NCBI RefSeq assembly: GCF_030177935.1
Contig: NZ_CP089974.1
Span: 1,674,001 to 1,738,000 of the forward strand
Direction: 5' to 3'
DNA: 64,000 nucleotides
Source: Moraxella haemolytica
GTDB taxonomy: Bacteria > Pseudomonadota > Gammaproteobacteria > Pseudomonadales > Moraxellaceae
Within the stretch, counting starts at the first letter, position 1. Each line of letters starts with the position of its first letter. Of the stretch, positions 45,478-55,615 are shown piece by piece. Made by a program: the position numbers and the translations under genes. A model generated the notes under the pieces. It searched no databases and was not told the DNA's origin. It saw only the letters and a program-made list of their open reading frames with translations.

Positions 45478-47655
45478 TCAATCACCTTGATAACCTTTTA
45501 ATTTCAATCTTGCCTGATGCAATAACGGCTCGGTATAACCGCTTGGCTCGGTCGCCCCCTTGAAGATGAGATCAGCCGCCGCATTAAAGGCGATGTTGTT
45601 CTCAAAATCTGACGACATAGGGCGATACGCAGGGTCGGACGCATTTTGTTCGTCCACGACTTTTGCCATGCGTTTTAGGGTATCCCATACTTGGTTTTTA
45701 GTGACAATACCGTGCGTCAGCCAGTTGGCAATGTGCTGGCTTGAAATGCGTAAGGTCGCACGGTCTTCCATAAGCCCCACATTATTAATATCAGGCACTT
45801 TAGAGCAACCAACGCCCAAATCCACCCAACGCACAACATAGCCCAAAATACCTTGACAGTTATTATCTAGCTCTTTTTGCTTTTCATCATCTGTCCAACT
45901 GGTATCGACAGCAAGCGGAATGGCTAGCAAGTCATCAATACTTGGCATCTCTTCATTTTTAATTTCACTTTGGCGTTTGGCGACATTGCACTTGTGGTAA
46001 TGAATGGCATGAATTGTCGCTCCATTTGGCGATGGCACCCAAGCACAGCTCGCTCCTGCCTCAGGATGCTCAATCTTGGTGCGGTACATTTCGGCAAGCT
46101 CATCGGGCTTTGGCCACATACCTTTACCAATTTGAGCCTTGCCAATAAGCCCAGTCAACAGCCCAATGCCAACATTTCTTTTTTCATAAGCATTGAACCA
46201 AGTCTGCCCCTTAATATCCCCCTTGCGTACAAATGCTCCTGCCTGCATGGCGGTATGAATCTCATCACCTGTTCTATCCATAAAGCCTGTATTAATAAAG
46301 ATTGTCCGCTCTTTTGCTTTAAAGATACAGTTTTTTAGATTAACACTGGTGCGTTTTTCTTCGTCCATAATGCCCATTTTTATGGACTTAGGTGGCAAGC
46401 CAATGGCCTGTTCTGCTCGTTCAAACAATTCTACAGCAAAAGCAACCTCGTCAGAACCGTGCATTTTTGGCTTGACAATGTACATTGAGCCTGTGCGTGA
46501 GTTACGCAAGTTGTTATTACCACAGATATCAATGGCAGATAGCAATGGCGTAATCAATGCGTCCATGATGCCCTCAAAAATCTCCTCGTCATTGACCAAA
46601 ATCGCAGGGTTGGTCATCAAATGCCCAACATTGCGTAGTAACATCACCGAACGCCCGTGCAGAGTTTTGGTGTTGCCATTTAGGTCGGTGTAGGTGCGGT
46701 CGGCGTTTAGTTTGCGAGTGATGATTTTGCCATTTTTTTCTAAATTTTCACTCAAATCGCCCTTCATGAGTCCAAGCCAGTTGCGATATCCTTCTACTTT
46801 TTCTTCAGCATCTACCGCTGCCACAGAATCCTCTAAGTCTTGAATGGTAGTAACCGCAGATTCCAAAATGATATCTTTGACGCCTGCTTTATCGTCCTTG
46901 CCAATTAGGTGTGTACGGTCAATCTCCACTATGGCGTGCAAGCCGTTATTTTTTAGGATAATCTGCTTGGGATTATCAGCCGTTCCATTAAATCCTGCCA
47001 GTTTTTCGCTGTCTTTTAGGGTGCTGATTTTATCACCAATGGTAGCAGATAATTGACCATCATCAATACTATAAGCAGTAACATCAGCGTGCGAGCCATC
47101 TGTCAAAGCAAAGGTCTCATCAAGAAAATTTTTGGCAAATTCAATGACCTTAGCACCACGCACAGGGTTGTACTCTTTGCCTTTTTCAGCTCCGTCTGCC
47201 TCGCTGATGACATCAAAACCATAGAGTGCGTCATATAAACTACCCCACCGTGCATTACCTGCATTTAGGGCGTAGCGAGCATTTCGCACAGGCACAACCA
47301 ATTGAGCACCTGCAATGGTCGCAATCTCATCGTCCACATTCTTAGTCTCAATCGTAAAATCAGCAACCTCTGGCTCTATGTAGCCAATTTGCTTCAAAAA
47401 GTCCTTATACGCACCCAGCTCATAAACATTGTTCTTGTGCCAATCATCAATTTTGGTCTGTAGGTCATCACGATGGGCAAGCAGTGCTTTGTTTTTTGGT
47501 GTTAAATCTACCACCACCTGTTCAAAATTTGCCCAATAACGGTCGCTATCAATATCTAGCACCGTCTTTGCTACAGGCAAAGCCTCATTTTCAATAAAAT
47601 CGTATAAAATCTTGTCAATGGCAAGCGTGCCTTTTTGGATACGAGTAGTTGACAT
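45478..47655 (-). CDS. glcB: Malate synthase G
   Basis: It condenses glyoxylate and acetyl-CoA to malate, the second step of the glyoxylate shunt. The 725-residue protein has the length and motifs of isoform G: GRSVMLLRNVGHLMTNPA, IMDEEKRTSVNLKNC, FINTGFMDRTGDEIHT, GKGMWPKPDELA and the C-terminal DRATLRISSQHIANWL. AAGGATG lies before the ATG. It lies downstream of aceA on the same strand, but a terminator stands between, so it may have its own promoter. Confidence 0.97.
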   Translation of the reverse strand: MSTTRIQKGTLAIDKILYDFIENEALPVAKTVLDIDSDRYWANFEQVVVDLTPKNKALLAHRDDLQTKIDDWHKNNVYELGAYKDFLKQIGYIEPEVADFTIETKNVDDEIATIAGAQLVVPVRNARYALNAGNARWGSLYDALYGFDVISEADGAEKGKEYNPVRGAKVIEFAKNFLDETFALTDGSHADVTAYSIDDGQLSATIGDKISTLKDSEKLAGFNGTADNPKQIILKNNGLHAIVEIDRTHLIGKDDKAGVKDIILESAVTTIQDLEDSVAAVDAEEKVEGYRNWLGLMKGDLSENLEKNGKIITRKLNADRTYTDLNGNTKTLHGRSVMLLRNVGHLMTNPAILVNDEEIFEGIMDALITPLLSAIDICGNNNLRNSRTGSMYIVKPKMHGSDEVAFAVELFERAEQAIGLPPKSIKMGIMDEEKRTSVNLKNCIFKAKERTIFINTGFMDRTGDEIHTAMQAGAFVRKGDIKGQTWFNAYEKRNVGIGLLTGLIGKAQIGKGMWPKPDELAEMYRTKIEHPEAGASCAWVPSPNGATIHAIHYHKCNVAKRQSEIKNEEMPSIDDLLAIPLAVDTSWTDDEKQKELDNNCQGILGYVVRWVDLGVGCSKVPDINNVGLMEDRATLRISSQHIANWLTHGIVTKNQVWDTLKRMAKVVDEQNASDPAYRPMSSDFENNIAFNAAADLIFKGATEPSGYTEPLLHQARLKLKGYQGD

Positions 47656-47684
47656 TTTTCATCCTTAAATTTTAGATTTTTAAC

Positions 47685-47721
47685 AAAAACGGTGCTTTAC
47701 CTTGACAGTAAAACACCGTTT
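47685..47721 (-). terminator. Terminator after aceA
   Basis: AAACGGTG-C-TTTAC (47687-47700) pairs with GTAAA-A-CACCGTTT (47708-47721) with one mismatch. On the minus strand it is followed by TTTTTGTT, so it stops the leftward aceA transcript before glcB. Confidence 0.85.
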
Positions 47722-47744
47722 ACACACTTAGGATTTAGCGAGAA

Positions 47745-49343
47745 TTAACCGCCAAATTGGTTCATGGTGTTCTTGCTGGCATCACCTGCTTTTAGGGCAT
47801 TTTCGCCAGAGAAAATCTCTTTGTGGTCATCACCAATATCAGAACCTGCCATAGCTTGGTGTTTCACGCAAGCGATACCGCCACGGATTTCTTTGCGTTG
47901 TACGCCTGCAACATAAGCCAACATACCTTCATCGCCAAAGTAGCCTTTAGCAAGTTCATGTGTAGACAACGCTGCGGTGTGATAAGTTGGCAAGGTAATC
48001 AAGTGATGGAACACACCTGCTTCACGAGCTGCGTCTGCTTGGAAGGTGCGGATTTTGTCATCAGCATCACGAGCAAGCTCAGAATCATCATATTTGACAT
48101 CCATCAGTTTATCACGCTCATAGCCTGACACATCACGCCCTTCGGCAACCCAACGGTCATAGGCTTGTTGGCGGAAGTTGATTGTCCAGTTAAATGATGG
48201 CGAATTGTTATACACCAATTTGGCATCTGGCACTTGCTTTTTGATGTCATTAACAAAACTTGCAATACCTGCCACATCAGGGGTTGGTGTTTCAATCCAA
48301 ATCATGTCCGCACCATTTTGAAGACTGGTTACACAGTCTAGTACCACACGGTCATGCTGTGTGCCTTCACGGAACTGATACAGACCTGATGGCAAACGAG
48401 TTGGGCGGTGCAATTTGCCATCACGCTTGATAAGAATCTCATCTTCTTTAGCTTCGCTAATGTCAATTTCAGTGGTTTCTAGGTAGCTGATGTATTTTGA
48501 TGCCAAATCGCCTGGTTCACGACTAACAGGGATTTTTTGGGTCAAGTCCGCCCCTTCTGAGTCAGTACGAGCCACAATCACGCCATCATCAACACCAAGC
48601 TCTAAAAACGCATAACGCACGGCGTTGATTTTTGCCAAAAAGTCTTCATGTGGTACGGTTACCTTACCTGCTTGGTGTCCGCATTGCTTGGCATCAGATA
48701 CTTGGTTTTCAATTTGAATGGCACACGCACCCGCTTCAATCATTTGTTTGGTCAAAAGATAAGTTGCTTCTTCGTTACCAAAACCTGCATCAATGTCAGC
48801 AATGATTGGCACAACATGGGTTTCAAAGTTATCAATCTGACTTTCAATCTCTTTAACCTTAGCGGTATCGCCTGCTTGTTCTGCTTTTTGTAAGGCACGG
48901 AACAAATCGTTTAACTCTTTGGCATCTGCTTGGCGTAAGAAAGTGTAAATCTCTTCAATCAGCTTTGGCACAGCGGTTTTTTCGTGCATGGATTGGTCGG
49001 GTAATGGACCAAATTCAGAACGCAAAGCAGCCACCATCCAGCCTGATAGATAAATGTAGCGTTTGTTTGTTGTGCCAAAGTATTTTTTGTTGGCAATCAT
49101 TTTTTGCTGAGCGATAAAGCCATGCCAACAGCCCAATGATTGAGTATATTTGGTGTGGTCGGCATCATATTCTGCCATATCTTTTCGCATAATCGCTGCG
49201 GTGTATTTGGCGATGTCAAGACCAGTCTTAAAACGGTTTTGGACAATCATACGAGCAGCATCTTCTGGGCGGATAGCCCCCCAAGTACCACCTAGTTTTT
49301 CTTTAACAGCACGAATATGCTCTAATGCGGATTGATAAGTCAT
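47745..49343 (-). CDS. aceA: Isocitrate lyase AceA (long type)
   Basis: It splits isocitrate into glyoxylate and succinate and lets the cell grow on acetate or fatty acids. The 532-residue protein is the longer subfamily found in Pseudomonas and Acinetobacter, with the active-site motif DAKQCGHQAGKVTVP near residue 212, DIDAGFGNEEATYLL and the C-terminal MAGSDIGDDHKEIFSGE. AGGAGG precedes the ATG. A long leader with a tandem repeat lies upstream. glcB follows. Confidence 0.97.
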   Translation of the reverse strand: MTYQSALEHIRAVKEKLGGTWGAIRPEDAARMIVQNRFKTGLDIAKYTAAIMRKDMAEYDADHTKYTQSLGCWHGFIAQQKMIANKKYFGTTNKRYIYLSGWMVAALRSEFGPLPDQSMHEKTAVPKLIEEIYTFLRQADAKELNDLFRALQKAEQAGDTAKVKEIESQIDNFETHVVPIIADIDAGFGNEEATYLLTKQMIEAGACAIQIENQVSDAKQCGHQAGKVTVPHEDFLAKINAVRYAFLELGVDDGVIVARTDSEGADLTQKIPVSREPGDLASKYISYLETTEIDISEAKEDEILIKRDGKLHRPTRLPSGLYQFREGTQHDRVVLDCVTSLQNGADMIWIETPTPDVAGIASFVNDIKKQVPDAKLVYNNSPSFNWTINFRQQAYDRWVAEGRDVSGYERDKLMDVKYDDSELARDADDKIRTFQADAAREAGVFHHLITLPTYHTAALSTHELAKGYFGDEGMLAYVAGVQRKEIRGGIACVKHQAMAGSDIGDDHKEIFSGENALKAGDASKNTMNQFGG

Positions 49344-49416
49344 GATAGCCTCCTAAATTCCTTGTAATGTGTTATCTGAGTAGCGATTGCCACACCAGAC
49401 CAAATCACTGCCTATG

Positions 49417-49450
49417 CCGATGGGTAATTATTACCGATGGATAATTATTT
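49417..49450. repeat. Tandem 17-bp repeat in the aceA leader
   Basis: CCGATGGGTAATTATTA (49417-49433) is followed directly by CCGATGGATAATTATTT (49434-49450), with 15 of 17 positions identical. It lies 74-107 bases upstream of the aceA start, downstream of the candidate promoter. Confidence 0.85.
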
Positions 49451-49551
49451 GCCTGTGATTCTTGTGATACAGCATACTCAAAACTTCATCGTTAATCCAA
49501 TAGCAAGTCATAATGTTCACTATTTTTTAAATAAATGATAGATAAAAAATC

Positions 49552-49579
49552 ATTATAATATTTGATAATTTAAATACAA
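49552..49579 (-). promoter_or_regulatory. Candidate aceA promoter
   Basis: On the minus strand, TTGTAT (49574-49579) and TATAAT (49552-49557) are separated by 16 bases. It implies an aceA leader of about 200 bases. Confidence 0.55.
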
Positions 49580-49768
49580 AAAAACTTTGTTAAACCAATG
49601 AAGCCAAACTCTATTTCTTAAAATGTATCAATGCCATTTTTCTTAAAAATACCTAAAAAACACAACGAAAATACCCTAAAAATTTCAAAAAATTGTAACA
49701 AATTACCCAATCATTCATCTATTTTGACAACTTTTGATGACAAATCCAACCAATCCATCTTCATTTTT

Positions 49769-50305
49769 ATGCTAAAATCAACAAACAATTTTTATTCCAC
49801 ACTTCAACATCAGCTTAATCACCAACCATTTAACATGACACCGCCCAACGCCCTCTTGCCCTATTTGCACGCACAAGGCTCGCTGACCGCCTTGTTAGAA
49901 GCCAAAGCCAAACAACCTTTAAAAATCAAGATTATCCATGAAGGTTATGACCTGCTCAACACCTCCCAAAAATCACATCTAAACCTACCGCTACACCGAC
50001 CTGCCTTAGCATGGGTACGAGAAGTATTGCTATCTGGACAAGATGGCGATGATGATACCGCTTGGGTTCATGCCAAAAGCATCTTTCCCATCAGCAGTTT
50101 AAAAGGTGATGCCAAGCGATTATGCCACCTAAAATACACACCGATTGGCTATGTCATGTTTAATAAAAATCAAACCCTGCCCTATAAACGGCGTTTAATC
50201 AACGACTTTGGGCAATTTGGTCGGATCACCATCTATGACTGGCACACACGCCCCATCTTAATTCAAGAAGTATTTTTAAATACCTTTGTGCAAAGTTTGT
50301 TGTAA
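49769..50305 (+). CDS. ubiC: Chorismate lyase UbiC
   Basis: UbiC splits chorismate into 4-hydroxybenzoate and pyruvate, the first committed step of ubiquinone synthesis. The 178-residue product has the family pattern: LLPYLHAQGSLTALLE near residue 28, LPLHRPALAWVREVLLSG with the active-site arginine, WVHAKSIFP, and a C-terminal glutamate in RPILIQEVFL. The ATG at 49769 is chosen, since the in-frame region upstream to 49631 is AT-rich and unlike the family. No ubiA gene follows, unlike in E. coli. Confidence 0.88.
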   Translation: MLKSTNNFYSTLQHQLNHQPFNMTPPNALLPYLHAQGSLTALLEAKAKQPLKIKIIHEGYDLLNTSQKSHLNLPLHRPALAWVREVLLSGQDGDDDTAWVHAKSIFPISSLKGDAKRLCHLKYTPIGYVMFNKNQTLPYKRRLINDFGQFGRITIYDWHTRPILIQEVFLNTFVQSLL

Positions 50306-50456
50306 TAAATCAATAGATATGGATAGGCTGTTACTACTTGGTGAGCATGACCCTGCATTTTTTATATGAAAATACGCAAAGCACTCTGTTATTTTTGATG
50401 AATTATGGTACACTACAAAGCACTACTTATTTTACAACTTCGTCAAGGAGCAAACC

Positions 50457-51839
50457 ATGTTTAAAGACATCTCACTTTACACCTACGACCCAGATATCGC
50501 TGCTGCGATTGACGCTGAAGGGCAACGCCAAGAAGACCATATCGAGCTTATCGCTTCTGAAAACTATTGCTCGCCTGCCGTCATGCACGCCCAAGGCTCC
50601 AACCTAACCAATAAATATGCCGAAGGCTATCCTGCCAAGCGTTACTATGGTGGCTGTGAGCATGTGGATGTAATCGAACAGATTGCCATTGATCGTGCCA
50701 AAGAGCTATTTGGGGCAGATTATGCCAATGTTCAGCCACACTCTGGTTCTAACGCCAACGCCGCCGTTTATCTTGCCCTACTAGAAGCAGGCGATACCGT
50801 ACTTGGCATGAGCCTAGCTCATGGTGGACACTTGACGCATGGTGCTAGCGTGTCATTCTCTGGCAGAACCTATAATGCCGTGCATTATGGCATCGATGAT
50901 AACGGACTGATTGACTATGATGAAGTTGAACGCCTAGCCAATGAACATAAGCCTAAGATGATCATCGCAGGTTTCTCAGCTTATAGCCAAGTCATGGATT
51001 GGCAGCGTTTTCGCAAGATTGCCGACAGCGTAGGTGCTTACCTAATGGTGGACATGGCTCATGTGGCAGGTCTTGTGGCAGCAGGCGTTTATCCAAACCC
51101 TGTGCAAATCGCTGATGTAACAACCACAACCACCCACAAAACCTTGCGTGGTCCACGCTCTGGTCTGATTTTGGCAAAGAAAAATGAAGAAATTGAGAAA
51201 AAACTAAATTCAGCCGTCTTTCCTGGCATGCAAGGCGGTCCACTCATGCACGCCATCGCCGCCAAAGCGGTGTGCTTCAAAGAAGCGATGAGTCCTGAAT
51301 TCAAAGAGTATCAACAACAAGTGGTCAAAAACGCACAAGCGATGGCAAAAACCATCATTGAGCGTGGTTATGATGTCGTCTCTGGTGGTACAGAAAATCA
51401 CCTAATGCTTATCAGCCTAATCAAACAAGGCATTACAGGTAAAGAAGCGGACAAATGGCTTGGCGATGCTCACATCACCGTGAACAAGAACTCTGTGCCA
51501 AACGATCCTAAATCACCGTTTGTTACCTCAGGCATTCGTATCGGCACCCCTGCTGTTACCACTCGTGGCTTTAAAGAAGCAGAATGTGTAGAACTGGCAG
51601 GTTGGATTTGTGATATCTTAGATGCTCGTGGCGATGAAAAAGTATTAGGCGAAGTGCGTACCAAAGTAACCGAGCTTTGTGCTCGCCTACCTGTCTATCA
51701 AAAATCAAAAACCAAAGAGTTGTTTAGCAAAATCAGTGATATGATTGATGAACAAGCCGATAGCGAGCTGATTCATACTGCCAAAGACAAGTTCTATGAA
51801 CTCTATGAAAAAGCAATGGCAAAAATCAATAAAGCTTAA
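50457..51839 (+). CDS. glyA: Serine hydroxymethyltransferase GlyA with C-terminal extension
   Basis: GlyA interconverts serine and glycine with tetrahydrofolate and is the main source of one-carbon units. The 460-residue PLP enzyme has [38 protein letters not shown], the PLP-lysine loop [14 protein letters not shown] and [11 protein letters not shown]. The canonical enzyme ends near LCARLPVY at residue 417; here about 43 residues follow, a charged, predicted helical tail ([20 protein letters not shown], then [15 protein letters not shown]). AAGGAG precedes the ATG and a strong terminator follows. The tail is in frame and has normal codon use. Confidence 0.96.
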   Translation: MFKDISLYTYDPDIAAAIDAEGQRQEDHIELIASENYCSPAVMHAQGSNLTNKYAEGYPAKRYYGGCEHVDVIEQIAIDRAKELFGADYANVQPHSGSNANAAVYLALLEAGDTVLGMSLAHGGHLTHGASVSFSGRTYNAVHYGIDDNGLIDYDEVERLANEHKPKMIIAGFSAYSQVMDWQRFRKIADSVGAYLMVDMAHVAGLVAAGVYPNPVQIADVTTTTTHKTLRGPRSGLILAKKNEEIEKKLNSAVFPGMQGGPLMHAIAAKAVCFKEAMSPEFKEYQQQVVKNAQAMAKTIIERGYDVVSGGTENHLMLISLIKQGITGKEADKWLGDAHITVNKNSVPNDPKSPFVTSGIRIGTPAVTTRGFKEAECVELAGWICDILDARGDEKVLGEVRTKVTELCARLPVYQKSKTKELFSKISDMIDEQADSELIHTAKDKFYELYEKAMAKINKA

Positions 51840-51853
51840 TCATTTGAGCATCT

Positions 51854-51887
51854 AAAAAAGACCGATTCTCCAATCGGTCTTTTGTTT
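51854..51887 (+). terminator. Terminator after glyA
   Basis: AAAAGACCGATT (51856-51867) and AATCGGTCTTTT (51872-51883) form a perfect 12-bp stem with loop CTCC, followed by GTTTT. Confidence 0.93.
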
Positions 51888-51944
51888 TTGGATACCTTAG
51901 CGTTTTTAATAAACCAAAACTAAGCATCAAGACAAGACAAGCCA

Positions 51945-54230
<2,286 letters not shown>

Positions 54231-54341
54231 TCATGATGACAGGCACGCACCAATTACCCAAAAGCATTTGCTAAAACACTAAAAAAAAGGTAAGCTAGTC
54301 TTATCTACCTTTTTACCCAACCGAATTATTTAGGAATTATC

Positions 54342-54692
54342 ATGACTGAAGTCGCTCCCGAATTTCGCATCACCATTTCAGGTCAAATCACACCTGATGA
54401 TGTCGCAGAACTTGCCAAGCAAGGCGTAAAAACCATCGTGAACAACCGCCCAGATGGTGAGGAAGTTGGTCAGCCCACCTCCGATGAGATTGGTACTGCC
54501 TGTGCCGAACACGGCATCATCTATAAACAAATCGCTTTTGCAGGTGGTATGCTAGATATGAATCATGTGCAAGAGTTTGCTGATTTTTTTAATGCCACCG
54601 AACGCCCATTGCACATCTTTTGTCGCTCAGGCAACCGTTCTAGCATCATTTTACAGGCAGCTCGTGAGCGTGATTTGTTAGATGAAGAGTAA
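54342..54692 (+). CDS. TIGR01244/DUF442 phosphatase-like protein (beta-lactamase hydrolase-like family)
   Basis: The 116-residue protein has the dual-specificity-phosphatase-like P-loop HIFCRSGNRSS (C-x5-R) near residue 92 and an N-terminal FRITISGQITPDDVAELAKQ and GVKTIVNNRPDGEE, typical of DUF442. Members stand alone or are fused to metallo-beta-lactamase or sulfide:quinone-type domains and are tied to sulfur handling in some bacteria. The substrate here is unknown. It is divergent from fadH and followed by a terminator. Confidence 0.85.
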   Translation: MTEVAPEFRITISGQITPDDVAELAKQGVKTIVNNRPDGEEVGQPTSDEIGTACAEHGIIYKQIAFAGGMLDMNHVQEFADFFNATERPLHIFCRSGNRSSIILQAARERDLLDEE

Positions 54693-54732
54693 GCCTTATT
54701 GAAAAATCAAGCAAAAATATCAAAAATTTAGT

Positions 54733-54762
54733 AAAATGGGCGTTAATTTTCGCCCATTTTTA
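54733..54762 (+). terminator. Terminator upstream of map
   Basis: AAAATGGGCG (54733-54742) and CGCCCATTTT (54751-54760) form a 10-bp stem with an 8-base AT loop, followed by T. Confidence 0.88.
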
Positions 54763-54799
54763 TTGATAAGTTTTTAAAAATTAACAAACTAGGTTCATC

Positions 54800-55588
54800 A
54801 TGAGTAAAAATATCCCCATCTTAACGACTGACGAAATTGAAAAAATGAAAGTCGCTGGTCGCTTGGCAGCAGAAGTATTAGAAATGCTAGACCCTTATGT
54901 CAAAGCAGGTGTTAGCACAGGCTTTTTGGATGATTTGGCATACAAGCACATCACCGAAGTACAAAACGCCATTCCCGCCTGCCTTAATTATCAAGGCTAT
55001 CCGTTCACACTCTGTACCTCCATCAACCATGTCGTCTGCCATGGTATGCCCGACCATGAACGCATCTTAAAAGATGGTGACATCATCAACATCGACGTTA
55101 CTGTCATCAAAGATGGTTACTATGGCGATACTTCCGCCATGTGGATTATTGGTGAAGGCTCTGTCATGGCAAAACGCATCTGCGACACCGCCCAAAAAGC
55201 ACTATATGCCGGCATGAAAGTCGTCAAAGACGGTGCCTATCTTGGCGATATCGGTGCCGCCATTCAAGAAGTGGTTGAGCCAGAACGCTTCTCTATCGTG
55301 CGTGAATTCTGCGGACACGGTATCGGCAAAACCTTTCATGCCGAACCACAAGTGCTGCACTATGGCAAAAAAGGCACAGGCGTGCAACTAAAAACAGGGA
55401 TGGCAATTACCATCGAACCCATGATTAACCAAGGTACTTGGCAAACCAAAATCATGAAAGATGGCTGGACCGCCATCACAAAGGACCGAAAACTATCCGC
55501 CCAATGGGAACACACGCTGATTGTTACTGATGACGGATGCCTTGTTACCACCCAACGACTGGGTGAGGATTTGAGTTTTTTGCATTGA
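54800..55588 (+). CDS. map: Methionine aminopeptidase, type I
   Basis: Map removes the N-terminal methionine from new proteins. The 262-residue enzyme has the five metal ligands in order: INIDVTVIKDGYYGDTSAMW (two Asp), CGHGIGKTFH (His), ITIEPMI (Glu) and WEHTLIV (Glu region). The length is normal. It lies away from rpsB, its neighbour in many genomes only when upstream of glnD, and precedes glnD by 27 bases, the same map-glnD order as in E. coli. Confidence 0.96.
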   Translation: MSKNIPILTTDEIEKMKVAGRLAAEVLEMLDPYVKAGVSTGFLDDLAYKHITEVQNAIPACLNYQGYPFTLCTSINHVVCHGMPDHERILKDGDIINIDVTVIKDGYYGDTSAMWIIGEGSVMAKRICDTAQKALYAGMKVVKDGAYLGDIGAAIQEVVEPERFSIVREFCGHGIGKTFHAEPQVLHYGKKGTGVQLKTGMAITIEPMINQGTWQTKIMKDGWTAITKDRKLSAQWEHTLIVTDDGCLVTTQRLGEDLSFLH

Positions 55589-55615
55589 CAACCACAATAA
55601 GGCTTAGGAGATGCC

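Larger units (their letters stand above)
49344..49768. promoter_or_regulatory. Divergent control region between aceA and ubiC (425 bp)
   Basis: This gene-free AT-rich stretch holds a candidate leftward aceA promoter and a 17-bp tandem repeat in the presumed aceA leader. The ubiC side shows only AT-rich sequence with no clear promoter. An in-frame start at 49631 could extend ubiC, but that part looks non-coding. Confidence 0.65.

Noticed and set aside
49631-49768. 46-codon upstream extension of ubiC
   Set aside because: AT-rich and asparagine/lysine-rich, unlike chorismate lyase N termini, with a better start at 49769.
51089-51304. Internal minus-strand frames within glyA
   Set aside because: Antisense shadows of a highly conserved enzyme.
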